DNA of 64,000 nucleotides from Actinoplanes sichuanensis (lineage in GTDB: Bacteria; Actinomycetota; Actinomycetes; Mycobacteriales; Micromonosporaceae): contig NZ_AP028461.1 in the NCBI RefSeq assembly GCF_033097365.1, positions 3,348,001 to 3,412,000 on the forward strand, written 5' to 3'. The translations under genes were made by a program, and so were the position numbers. The notes below the pieces were generated by a model. It worked only from the letters and a program-made list of their open reading frames with translations. It had not been told where the DNA came from and made no database searches. This document shows positions 34,409-42,955 of the stretch, in pieces. Position 1 is the stretch's first letter. The number at the start of each line of letters is the position of its first letter.

Positions 34409-36352
34409 TCAGAGGACCGTGCAGGCGGTTCCGTTCAGAGTGAACGCGGCCGGGACCGGGTTGCCACCGGTCCAGCTACCGAGGAAACCGAACGAGGTGG
34501 AACCACCGGCGGCGATGCCGCCGTTCCAGGCGGCGTTGCCGACCGTCACCGCGGCACCCGACTGTGTGACGGTGCCGCCCCACAGCTGGCTGATCTGCTG
34601 TCCGCCGGTGAACTGCCAGGCCAGCCTCCACGAGGTGAGCGCGGTGCCGCCGGTGTTGGCGACCTTCACGTCACCCTGGAAACCACCCGGCCAGCTGCCG
34701 GTGACCCGGTAGGTGACCGCGCACGCCCCGGTGCCCGGGTCGGTGCTCACACTGGCGCTCGGCGACACGCTCGTACTCGCGCTCGGGCTTGTTCCGATCT
34801 TCGACGGGTCGACCACGCCCCAGTACGCCGACTTGGCCTGCAGCGTGGTGTCGAACAGCAGCGGGGCGTCCTTGCGGGCCACCGGGTAGGTGTCCAGCCA
34901 GGTGTTGTCGTCAGCCAGGCCCCACAGCGTGACCGAGGTGATCTCGCCGGGGTACTGACGGAACAGCGCGAACATGTCGCGGTAGACGTACGCCTGCTTG
35001 AGCAGTCGGTCCGCCGGCGGCGTCGGGAAGCTCTCGCCGCTGCCGGTGTAGATGCTGACGTCCATCTCGGTGACCTGCTGGTCGATGCCGAGCGGCACGA
35101 ACTTGTCGATCATCGCCTTGGTCTCGGCGACGGTCGGCCAGTTGATGTTGATGTGCACCTGGTGACCGACCCCGTCGATCGGCACGCCCTCCGCCTTCAG
35201 CTGCTGCACCAGGCCGAACAGGAAGTCCCGCTTGGCCGCCACGTTCGTGTTGTAGTCGTTGATGTACAGCTTGGCGTGCGGGGCCACCTCACGGGCCACC
35301 CGGAACGCGGTCCGGATGTAGTCCAGACCGGCCACGTTGTACCAGCTGCTGCGGCGCAGGCCGTCCGACTGGCTCTCGTCGATCACCTCGTTGACCACGT
35401 CCCACACACCGATGTCGGTGCCGTAGTGGGCGGCCACGTTGCGGATGTGGTTCTCCAGACGGGCCAGCAGCAGCGTCTTGTCCTCGGCGGTCGCCGTCAT
35501 CGGCTGGCCGTCGGCACCGGTGAACACCCACGAGGGCGTCTGGTTGTGCCACACCAGCGTGTGCCCGCGGATGGCGAGACCGTTCGCCTTCGCGAACGCG
35601 ATCAACGGATCGGCCTGGGCGTACGTGAAGGTGTTCTCGGTCGGCTCGGTGGCGTCCCACTTCAGCGCATTGCCCGGGGTCACCGAGTCGAAGTGCTTGG
35701 TGAGCAGCTGTCCGTGCTGGGTCACGGTCTCCGCGCCGGTGATCGCGGCACCGACCGGGAACTCGGTGACCACGTCCTTGACCGAGGGGATGTCGGTCTG
35801 AATCGGCAGCGCCGGCACGTAATCGGCGGTGACGTCGTCGATGTAGAGGTCGCCGGTGGTCGACGCGGTCTCCACGTAGACGCGCAGGAACTCCACATCG
35901 GTGGCCAGGGTGTACCGGCCGGTCAGGTTCACCCAGGCGCCGGTGGTCACCGCGGTGTTGCCGACCACCTGGTCGTAAGAGGCGACCCCGCCGGTGCGGC
36001 GTTCCACACTGAGGCGGGCGCTGTCCGAGGCGGAGGCCATCCGTACCCACACCGAGATGGTGTAGGCGGTGCCCTTCTCGAACGTGCCGAGCACGTCCAG
36101 CGACGGTCCCTGCCAGGTGGCGGTGCGGCCACCGACCAGCAGACTGGCGGCGCCGCCGTGCGCGACGGTGGTGCTGGTGGCGAGGGTCTCGGCGGACCGG
36201 CCGGCCCAGCCCTGGACGGTGCCGTCCTCGAAGTCACTGGTCAGAACGGTGATGGCGGTGGGCTCGGCGGCGGCGTCGGCGGTCGCGCTGACCACGGCGA
36301 CGGTTGCCAGCGCGGTCAGGGCGGCCAAGGCCAGCCGGGGGAGAGCGCGCAT
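34409..36352 (-). CDS. Secreted GH10 endo-1,4-beta-xylanase with CBM4/9 and CBM2
   Basis: This is a 647-residue secreted enzyme. A signal peptide (MRALPRLALAALTALATV) is followed by a CBM4/9-like domain (about 35-185) and a GH10 catalytic domain (about 195-510). The acid/base Glu is in WDVVNEVIDE and the nucleophile is in QQVTEMDVSI. A Ser/Pro/Thr linker leads to a C-terminal cellulose-binding CBM2. ATG 36352 is selected because AAGGAG lies 7 nt before it; the longer frame to 36394 lacks this. The CebR-type operator 50 bp upstream suggests induction by cello-oligosaccharides. Confidence 0.95.
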   Translation of the reverse strand: MRALPRLALAALTALATVAVVSATADAAAEPTAITVLTSDFEDGTVQGWAGRSAETLATSTTVAHGGAASLLVGGRTATWQGPSLDVLGTFEKGTAYTISVWVRMASASDSARLSVERRTGGVASYDQVVGNTAVTTGAWVNLTGRYTLATDVEFLRVYVETASTTGDLYIDDVTADYVPALPIQTDIPSVKDVVTEFPVGAAITGAETVTQHGQLLTKHFDSVTPGNALKWDATEPTENTFTYAQADPLIAFAKANGLAIRGHTLVWHNQTPSWVFTGADGQPMTATAEDKTLLLARLENHIRNVAAHYGTDIGVWDVVNEVIDESQSDGLRRSSWYNVAGLDYIRTAFRVAREVAPHAKLYINDYNTNVAAKRDFLFGLVQQLKAEGVPIDGVGHQVHININWPTVAETKAMIDKFVPLGIDQQVTEMDVSIYTGSGESFPTPPADRLLKQAYVYRDMFALFRQYPGEITSVTLWGLADDNTWLDTYPVARKDAPLLFDTTLQAKSAYWGVVDPSKIGTSPSASTSVSPSASVSTDPGTGACAVTYRVTGSWPGGFQGDVKVANTGGTALTSWRLAWQFTGGQQISQLWGGTVTQSGAAVTVGNAAWNGGIAAGGSTSFGFLGSWTGGNPVPAAFTLNGTACTVL

Positions 36353-36401
36353 TCGCGGGCTCCTTCGGGGGAGAGGAGGGAGATTGAGCGACATCGTTAC
36401 A

Positions 36402-36415
36402 TGGGAGCGCTCCCA
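36402..36415. promoter_or_regulatory. CebR-type operator
   Basis: TGGGAGCGCTCCCA is a perfect 14-bp palindrome identical to the operator bound by CebR, the cello-oligosaccharide-sensing LacI-family repressor of Streptomyces. It lies 50 bp upstream of the xylanase start and 130 bp upstream of the S66 peptidase gene. Confidence 0.88.
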
Positions 36416-36544
36416 TTACAACGGTGTGACCACCCGATGTCCGGCGCCCACATTGCCCTGCTTGTTGGCCGGCACAAGGAGCACCGCGGACCCGACAACG
36501 CGGTGGGAGAGGGCCGGTGTGCCGAGGCGGATAGAGTCTGGCGG

Positions 36545-37429
36545 ATGCGAGGGCCGAGACTACGTCCTGGTGACCGGGTCCGGGTCGTGTCGCCGGCCAG
36601 CTTTCCCAGTGCGGAGTGGGCCGAGCAGGTGATGGAGACCCTTGCCGGCTGGGGGCTGCGGCCGGAACTCGGCGAGCATGCCCTGGATCGGCGGGGGTTC
36701 CTGGCCGGCTCCGACGAGGACCGGCTCGCCGATGTCAACGCCGCCCTGCGTGATCCGGGGGTGCGGGCGGTCGTCGCGGCTACGGGCGGCGCGGGCGCGT
36801 ACCGGATCGTGGACGGCCTGGACCTGGCCGCCGTGCGGGCCGACCCGAAGCCCGTGGTGGGTTTCAGTGACATCACGAATCTGCACCTGGCGCTGTGGAC
36901 GGCGACGGGGTCGGCGGGGGTGCACGGCTGTGTGGGTACCGGCGGTCGCACCGACGAGTCGTGCCGGCGGTTGCTGTTCGAGACCGAGCCGATCACCCTG
37001 TGGGCCGAGCCGTCCCCGGTGACCGTCGCGGGCCGGGCCACCGGTGTCCTCGTGGGCGGCAACGCCGTCGCGGTGAGCAACTTCCTCGGCGCCGGCCTGC
37101 CGCGCCTCGACGGGGTGATGCTCTGCCTCGAAGGTCCGCAGAACCCGCATTTCGACCGGATGCTCTGGGGCATGTCGCGGGCCGGGCTGCTCGACGGGAT
37201 CCGCGGCGTCGCGATCGGTGACCTCACCGGGCTCGAACCGAGCGTCGCCGAACCGGGCCCCGACCAGGTCGTAGCCGTCGTCTGTGAACGTCTGGGCGGC
37301 TTGGGCGTACCGATTCTCGGCGGGTTGCCCTTCGGACATGTAGCGGACCAGGTGTGCCTTCCGGTAGGCGTCGACGCGACGCTCGACGCGCACGCGGGCA
37401 CGCTGACCGCCGATTCGGCGGTGTGCTGA
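36545..37429 (+). CDS. S66-family LD-carboxypeptidase/MccF-like peptidase
   Basis: This 294-residue serine peptidase is of the LdcA/MccF family, which cleaves muropeptides or detoxifies microcin C-like peptides. The N-terminus has LRPGDRVRVVSPAS; the nucleophile Ser108 is in VVGFSDITN; the C-terminal histidine is in LPFGHVADQVCLPVG. All three regions look intact. The stop overlaps the next start (TGATG), a truncated paralogue. No signal peptide is present, so it acts in the cytosol, for example in wall-peptide recycling. Confidence 0.88.
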   Translation: MRGPRLRPGDRVRVVSPASFPSAEWAEQVMETLAGWGLRPELGEHALDRRGFLAGSDEDRLADVNAALRDPGVRAVVAATGGAGAYRIVDGLDLAAVRADPKPVVGFSDITNLHLALWTATGSAGVHGCVGTGGRTDESCRRLLFETEPITLWAEPSPVTVAGRATGVLVGGNAVAVSNFLGAGLPRLDGVMLCLEGPQNPHFDRMLWGMSRAGLLDGIRGVAIGDLTGLEPSVAEPGPDQVVAVVCERLGGLGVPILGGLPFGHVADQVCLPVGVDATLDAHAGTLTADSAVC

Positions 37430-38064
37430 TGGATACCGTCCTGCCCAACCAGGCCCTGCGTGACCCGACGGTCCGGGGGATCGTCCTCGACGGCGATCAC
37501 CGCCTGCTCGACGGCCTCGACCTCGCAGCGGTTCGGGCCGACCCCAAACCGATCATCGGCACCGGCGGGACCACCTTCGTCCACCTGGAACTGTGGCGCG
37601 AGTGCGGGTTGGTCGGCTACCACGGCGACGGGCCGATCCGGCCCGCTCCGCTGCGGCTCACCGGTACCACCCTGGTGCCCGGCCGCGCCTCCGGCGTTCT
37701 GCTCGGCGGCAGCCTCGGCCCACTGCGGGCGATGATCGGTGCGGGCCTGCCCAGCCTCGACGGCGCGATCCTGCTGCTCACCGGCGAACGTACCCAAGGA
37801 CTGGGCCAGGTCGACCGCCAGTTGACCCATTTGATCCGTGCGGGCGTCTTCGACGGGGTCCGTGGCGTAGCGGTAGGCCACTTCGCCGGCTTCGACGGCC
37901 TCATCGACCGTGACTGGGAACTCGGCGACGTCCTCACCGACCACCTGAGCACTCTCGGCGTACCGGTACTGACCAACCTGCCGATCGGCCAGGGGCGACC
38001 ACCGGTGCCCATCGGTGTCGCCGCCACGATCGACACGGCCGAATCCGTACTGACCGTCGCCTGA
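37429..38064 (+). CDS. Truncated S66-family paralogue lacking catalytic residues
   Basis: This 211-residue protein aligns with the preceding peptidase from about its residue 63 onward; DGLDLAAVRADPKP is shared exactly. The segment holding the nucleophile, GFSD, reads GTGG here, and the C-terminal catalytic histidine region PFGHVADQ reads PIGQGRPP. The N-terminal domain is missing. It is therefore not a working S66 peptidase. It starts in the stop codon of the active copy and keeps an open frame, so it may be a pseudoenzyme subunit or a decaying duplicate. Confidence 0.8.
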   Translation: MDTVLPNQALRDPTVRGIVLDGDHRLLDGLDLAAVRADPKPIIGTGGTTFVHLELWRECGLVGYHGDGPIRPAPLRLTGTTLVPGRASGVLLGGSLGPLRAMIGAGLPSLDGAILLLTGERTQGLGQVDRQLTHLIRAGVFDGVRGVAVGHFAGFDGLIDRDWELGDVLTDHLSTLGVPVLTNLPIGQGRPPVPIGVAATIDTAESVLTVA

Positions 38065-38157
38065 ACGCTTTGTGGAGGTACGAGCCGCGTGACCGAACCT
38101 CATCGCGGCGAATCCGACCGGCCGACGCGATGCCGTGCGCCGGTGGGCGCGCTGTTG

Positions 38158-38484
38158 CTACATCCGGGGAGACATCAGCCGGCTGACGACCAGGCCGGCG
38201 GTGACGAGCAGGAAACCGGTGATCAAGGCGGGGGTGCGAACCCGACGACCGACCAGGCAAGCGGCGAGGCCGGCGAGCAGGCCCGAGAGCACGGCCAGGC
38301 TGGGCAGAGGTCGCGCCCAGTCCGGACCGTTCGCCGGACAGGTATCCATGCCGTTGGGGACGGGGCACGTCGAGGTGAGGTAGGCCGCGTCGATGAACGT
38401 GTATCCGGCGAAGCAGAACAGCAGGGCGAACATCGCCACGGTCCCGAGGAACGCATTTCGGCTGCCGTATCGCTCGGGCTGCAC
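38158..38484 (-). CDS. Small three-span membrane protein
   Basis: This 108-residue protein has three hydrophobic segments (LGTVAMFALLFCFAGYTF, LAVLSGLLAGLAACLVG, ALITGFLLVTAGLVVS). Two cysteines lie in an extracellular-type loop (CPVPNGMDTC). GTG start. No family is recognised. Confidence 0.6.
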   Translation of the reverse strand: MQPERYGSRNAFLGTVAMFALLFCFAGYTFIDAAYLTSTCPVPNGMDTCPANGPDWARPLPSLAVLSGLLAGLAACLVGRRVRTPALITGFLLVTAGLVVSRLMSPRM

Positions 38485-39296
38485 CGCTATGCCTCCGTCC
38501 TTGTCATAACTCTGGATCTAAAGGCCTTCTCTCGACTTCATGATCGAGTTCGCCACCTTGCCACCCAGGAGAATGAGCACGTCGAGGACCGCAAGGAAGA
38601 CCCCGGCCCGTCGAATTCGGCTGCTGACAGACGGTCTGGCGATGACGGATCAAGCCCCGGGCAGCTCGGGGTCAAAGGTGCTGCCGCCACGTCCGAGTCC
38701 TGCACCGCGGTGAGCAGAAACGCGCCGAAGCCCCGCCGATCCGACCCCGCCGTCCGTTCCCGGCCGCTCTGCGCACATGCCACCTACCGACCTCGCCGCG
38801 CCGCTGCGATCCGGGCACGGCTGCGCCGGACCGTATGCCGCACGGCAGAGCAGCATCGACATCCGGGCCGCTGCCGGCTACAGGGTCGACCCCTTTGAAC
38901 TCGCTGCTGCACGCGACCTTCGGTCAACCGCCCCGGTGCAATCCGGCTCGACCTCCTGGCCGCGGTCGTTCGGTCACCGTGAGCGGAGCAGGGTCCGGCG
39001 GCGTGCAGGGGTTTCCGAGGATGTGCGGCTTGTCGGACTGCCTCCATGCGTCCTCGTCGCGGAACGGTACCAGGCTAGAATCCTAGGATGCCCTAGCGGG
39101 CGTGCGGCCGGTCTCGAAATCATTCGGCGGCGGGGCCGCGATCGTCGTCGGTCTTCGGCGGGCCGCCCTCCGCGCCTTCGCCCTCCACGCCTTCACCCTT
39201 CGGACGATCGGGGCGTGTGCTCGCACGCCGGGCGTGTGCCGGGCCGGCGGCTCATGATCGAATCAGGTGAGGATCGATCGATGGTGAGGGGTTCGG
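38485..39296. other. Gene-poor stretch with possible gene remnants
   Basis: No open frame here has a convincing start and protein-like sequence. On the minus strand near 38520-38640 is a start-less fragment (FLAVLDVLILLGGKVANSIM, then a stop) that looks like the tail of a membrane protein, probably a remnant. The first copy of the dispersed repeat is at 39081. Confidence 0.5.
39081..39116 (+). repeat. Dispersed palindromic repeat, degenerate copy A
   Basis: TCCTAGGATGCC, then a TAG and GTGCGGCC, match the first 35 bases of copies B and C. The conserved hairpin after that is lost. An upstream frame ends in TCC TAG at this site, as do the real genes before the other two copies. Confidence 0.55.
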
Positions 39297-39725
39297 ATGA
39301 GTGTCGTCCGGCAGTTCCGGTGGGCTGACTATGAGCGGGTCGTCGCCGTCTGGGAGGCGTCCGGCGCCGCTGTGCTGTCCCGGCCGGAACTCGAGGCCAA
39401 ACTGTTGCGCGACCCGGAGTTGTTCCTGGTGGCGGAATCGGGGGAGGACATCGCCGGGGTGGTGCTGGGTACCTATGACGGGCGGCGGGGCTGGATTTTC
39501 CGGCTCGGTGTGCACCCCGGGTTCCGCCGTCAGGGTGTGGCCACACGCCTCGTCGCCGAACTGGAAAGCCGCCTGCAAGCCCTCGGCTGCCCCCGGATCA
39601 ACCTGCTGGTGATGCCGGACAACGATGCCGGCCTGCGGTTCTGGGCGAGTCTCGGCTATCTGTCCTACCCGGACGTCCTGTGCAGCAAGCCGATGCCCGC
39701 TCCCGCCGGACAGGCATTATCCTAG
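39297..39725 (+). CDS. GNAT-family N-acetyltransferase
   Basis: This 142-residue GNAT protein has the acetyl-CoA-binding motif LGVHPGFRRQGVATRLV near residue 75 and a C-terminal NDAGLRFWASLGY, as in YpeA/RimI-type enzymes. The substrate is unknown. The last codons (TCC TAG) belong to copy B of the dispersed repeat, so the C-terminus is set by the repeat. GGTGAGGGG precedes the ATG. Confidence 0.88.
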   Translation: MSVVRQFRWADYERVVAVWEASGAAVLSRPELEAKLLRDPELFLVAESGEDIAGVVLGTYDGRRGWIFRLGVHPGFRRQGVATRLVAELESRLQALGCPRINLLVMPDNDAGLRFWASLGYLSYPDVLCSKPMPAPAGQALS

Positions 39726-39800
39726 GACGCTGTAGAGGATGTGCGGCAAGCCGCACCGACAACAGAAACGACGGCTTCGCCGACAGAACAGATTTCTTGG
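39720..39800 (+). repeat. Dispersed palindromic repeat, copy B
   Basis: This repeat of about 80 bp begins TCCTAGGA and contains a hairpin GTGCGGC-AA-GCCGCAC and a second small hairpin CGGC-TTC-GCCG. Both hairpins are exactly conserved in copy C, while the DNA between them differs. It overlaps the stop codon of the GNAT gene. Confidence 0.75.
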
Positions 39801-40083
39801 CAGCGGCCGAAGATGGTCGGCTACCGGCAGGCCACGGTCTGGTCGGGCGGGCCACGGTCTGGTCGGCCCGGGCCTGGTCGGGCGGGCCACGGTTCGCTCC
39901 GGATCTGGCGGCGTTCCCGCTCGCGGGGTCCTGACTCGAGGCGGCCGACGCCGGGGCGGTGGCGATCGGCGAAACCGAGTCGCCGGGCTGCCGAGCATGC
40001 GGCAACCTGTATCGCACGGGTCCGTCGAATGCTCACCGCTGTCTCGGCGGCGGTGAGAGTGACCATCTTCGGGAGGACGCGGC
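39801..40083. other. Intergenic DNA with imperfect tandem repeats
   Basis: Around 39831-39899 a unit close to GGTCGGGCGGGCCACGGTCT occurs about three times in imperfect tandem. No gene is seen. GGGAGG near 40071 is the ribosome site of the next gene. Confidence 0.5.
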
Positions 40084-40968
40084 GTGACGCTGCATCAGGG
40101 CGAGATCGTGGTCGGCGAAGAGTTGGTTCGGCGGCTGCTGGGGGAGCAGTGTCCGCAGTGGGCCGGGCTCGAGCTGGTGCCGTCCGGGGCGGGGACCGAG
40201 AACACCATGTTCCGGCTCGGGGCGGATCTGCTGGTGCGGCTTCCCCGTACCGTCGAGAAGGCCGCCGCGTTGCGCAAAGAGCGAGTGTGGCTGCCGCGGC
40301 TGGCGCCGCATCTGCCGTTTCGGGTGCCGGAGCCGGTGTTCACGGGGGAGGCGTCGGCGGTCTTCCCAGCGGAGTGGTCGGTGTTCCGGTGGATCGGCGG
40401 ATCCGAGGCCGGGCCGGGCAGCGTGGCGGATTGGGGCCGGTTCGGGTCGGACCTGGCCGGGTTCGTGCGTGCGCTGCATCGAGTGGATCTGATGGGTGCC
40501 GATTTCAGCTGGTATCGCGGTGGTGACCTCGCGCCGTGTGCCGGCTGGGTATCGGATTCCCTGGAGTCGTGCCGGGCCCTGGTCGGTGCCGAACTCGACA
40601 TCGCCACCGCGGAGTCCTACTGGCGGGCGGGTCTGGCCCAGCCGCCGTCGCCGCATCCGAAGGTGTGGCTGCACGGCGACTTGAAGCCGACGAATCTGCT
40701 GGTCGAGGAGGGTCGGCTGGTCGCGGTGATCGATTTCGGCGCGGTGTCGGTGGGTCGTCCGGACGCCGAACACGCCACGGTGTGGGATCTGCCGTCCGCG
40801 GCCCGGGACGCCTACTGGAACGCCCTGAACCTCGACGAGCCCACCTGGCTGCGCGCCCGGGCGTGGGCGGTCGCGGTGGCGGCGAGTGGCATCGCCTACT
40901 ACTGGGACACGTTCCCGGCCTTCGTGACCGAGTGCCGCACTCGGCTGACCCACATTCTTTCATCCTAG
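40084..40968 (+). CDS. Aminoglycoside-phosphotransferase-fold kinase
   Basis: This is a 294-residue protein of the APH/choline-kinase superfamily. It has a kinase-like N-lobe, catalytic loop LHGDLKPTNLL (Asp acts, Asn binds Mg) and the DFG-like VIDFGAVSVG. The substrate cannot be predicted; many such enzymes act on small metabolites rather than antibiotics. GTG 40084 follows GGGAGG. The reading frame ends in TCC TAG supplied by repeat copy C. Confidence 0.85.
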   Translation: MTLHQGEIVVGEELVRRLLGEQCPQWAGLELVPSGAGTENTMFRLGADLLVRLPRTVEKAAALRKERVWLPRLAPHLPFRVPEPVFTGEASAVFPAEWSVFRWIGGSEAGPGSVADWGRFGSDLAGFVRALHRVDLMGADFSWYRGGDLAPCAGWVSDSLESCRALVGAELDIATAESYWRAGLAQPPSPHPKVWLHGDLKPTNLLVEEGRLVAVIDFGAVSVGRPDAEHATVWDLPSAARDAYWNALNLDEPTWLRARAWAVAVAASGIAYYWDTFPAFVTECRTRLTHILSS

Positions 40969-41047
40969 GATGCCTTAGAGGTAGTGCGGCAAGCCGCACC
41001 TCAAACCCCTTGAAAAGCCGGCTTCGCCGACAGGCAGAAATTCTTTT
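40963..41047 (+). repeat. Dispersed palindromic repeat, copy C
   Basis: This copy begins TCCTAGGATGCC. It has the same GTGCGGC-AA-GCCGCAC hairpin and GGCTTCGCCGACAG segment as copy B, and ends in AAATTCTTTT. It overlaps the stop codon of the phosphotransferase gene, and may also serve as its terminator. Confidence 0.75.
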
Positions 41048-41802
41048 GATCCGGTACGCCCACAGGATCCGGTCCATATGCGGCCTCGGGTTGTGCCCAT
41101 CCCCACGTCGCTCGGGAGGCGTGGTGGGCGTACCCCGAGGGCGGATTTCCGCTCGCAGGCCGATCCCGGCAGGTAACCGGCCTGCGAGGATGCGGTGGGT
41201 GCCCGGCTGGAGACGTCGGGTCCGGCGACCTCTGGGGAGACCGGCGCCCACGATCGCCGAACGTGGACTTCCATCGTTGCTCTGGTCTGGATGACCGCAA
41301 CGTGTGCGGCTGCCCACGCCAGGACGGGGATGAGCGCACACGTGCGCCGGTCGTTGCCGGGTTGGAGCCTCTCGCCGAGTTTCGGTCGACTCAGGCACGA
41401 CATTTCGGATGTCAACTGCAGCCTGGCGGCATGGAGGTGCCGGCGCTTTCGGACGGTCGAGTCGGCCTGATACCCCTGACCGAGTGGAGACGCGTGGTGC
41501 CTGCCGGTTGTCGCCCCTCTCGGGCAGCTCGAAGACGCCGCAGCTGGTGACAGGCTTGCTCCGCCGTCACCTGCCCGGCACAGGCCGGAGCTTTCTCACC
41601 CGGGTCGGGCTGCTGGTCGCCGTGTGTGGGTGGTTGCCGGGCGCGGGGCTTCGGCGTCGTGTCGGAGCGGTCGGTGGCCGGGTGCGGGCTATCGGGGTGC
41701 GGGGCGGTGGGCCGGGGCGGTGTCGAGGATCTGTTCGGGGGTGGGGTCCGGCCGGCCGTCGGTGCCTGTTCACCCGTTGCGTGAGGTTGTTCGGTGTGGC
41801 TG
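41048..41802. other. Long stretch without a supported gene
   Basis: About 755 bases lie between the repeat and the siderophore-side genes. Open frames on both strands lack ribosome sites and have no protein-like sequence. The first 500 bases have ordinary composition; from about 41600 the plus strand turns G-rich as in the adjoining cluster. Confidence 0.5.
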
Positions 41803-42378
41803 TCATCCGACCGGGGTGGGGGTGGTCTGGCGGGTTCGGGTGGTGGTGTGGAGGGGGTGGAGGGCGGCGAGCATCAGTAGGCCGGTCAGGGGCATGAGGT
41901 TGAGGTCGATGGTGGGCAGCAGGACGGCGATGAGCATGGTGGCGGGGCTCCACCAGGGGAGGTTGCGGGTGCGGGCGGCGAGGGCGGCCATGGCGACGAT
42001 GCCGAGGAAGAACAGTAGGGGGCCGATGTCGTAGATGGCGGCTTGGATGCCGGGGATGTCGGTGAGCTGGTGTTGGAGGCGGCGTAGGGAGTCGCGGTCG
42101 GTGGCGGCGAGGGCCAGGAGCATGTCGGCGGTGAATTGGATGACGGTGGTGGTGAGGCCGAGCAGGGTGATGGCGGTGATGAGGTTGCGGCCGGTGGTGA
42201 TGTGTCGGCGGAGGGTGAGGATGACGGGGATGAAGAGGATCATGCCGGTGAGGCCGAGTAGGTGGGCGATCTGCCAGTCGGCGCCGGGGCCGTATTCGCC
42301 GTCGAGGCGGCCGATGATGCGGGTGATGCCGTAGGCGGTCATGGCGAGGGGTGCGGCCACGAGCGGGAGTCTCGTCAT
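41803..42378 (-). CDS. Six-span membrane protein near the siderophore cluster
   Basis: This is a 191-residue protein with about six membrane helices (LPLVAAPLAMTAYGITRII, LLGLTGMILFIPVILTL, and others). The frame is open to 42612, but the upstream part is low-complexity and hydrophilic. ATG 42378 at MTRLPLVAAP is preferred, although no clear ribosome site is seen. It is downstream of the siderophore genes and shares their composition. A transport role is possible but not shown. Confidence 0.6.
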   Translation of the reverse strand: MTRLPLVAAPLAMTAYGITRIIGRLDGEYGPGADWQIAHLLGLTGMILFIPVILTLRRHITTGRNLITAITLLGLTTTVIQFTADMLLALAATDRDSLRRLQHQLTDIPGIQAAIYDIGPLLFFLGIVAMAALAARTRNLPWWSPATMLIAVLLPTIDLNLMPLTGLLMLAALHPLHTTTRTRQTTPTPVG

Positions 42379-42955
42379 ATCGACGATCTTTGTGGTGGTT
42401 GTGGTGGTGGCGCTTCGGGTGGTTCCCGGGTGGTCGTCCCTGAGAGTCCCCTGACGAGGGTGGGGCACGGTGTCAGGGTGTGTCGTGTCCTGGTCCTGGT
42501 GGGGTCCTGGCTTGGTACGGCGACGGTCGGTGGTCCTTTCGGGATGGTCTTCTCGGTTGGCCTCGTCGTTGTCGCTGCGAGGGGCCGGGGTCCGTTGCGG
42601 TCGCCGGTTCATGGTGTTCCGCCGCGGGGGAAGCCGAGGTACTTCCGCAGTGGCCCTGATTTCTCGGGGGTGCGTCGCCGGGTGATCTTGTCGTGTCCGG
42701 GTGCGGATGTGTCGTGGGTGGGCGTCGATCGATGCTCACGGTGGCCGATGGTGTGTGCATCGTCGTCTGGACGGGATCAGCGCGCACGTTGCTTCGATCG
42801 TGAGTGCTCGTCGATGCCGGGACGGCGACGGGCGCACTCGTGGTGGCGTCGTGTGCGCTCGTCATCGCTGTGGCCGGGTCGGCCGCTCGGGTTCGGCGGG
42901 TGGGGTGCCGCTGTGCCCGCGAGTTCGCTGGTTCGGCGGGGGTCTCGGTGGTGGG
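42379..42955. other. Gap between membrane protein and decarboxylase
   Basis: There are 577 bases with no supported gene. Frames on the minus strand are long only because of the strand-skewed composition. No terminator or operator was recognised. Confidence 0.45.

Noticed and set aside
38835..39086. 83-residue frame ending at repeat copy A
   Set aside because: No ribosome site and no protein-like pattern; mentioned only because its stop lies in the repeat.
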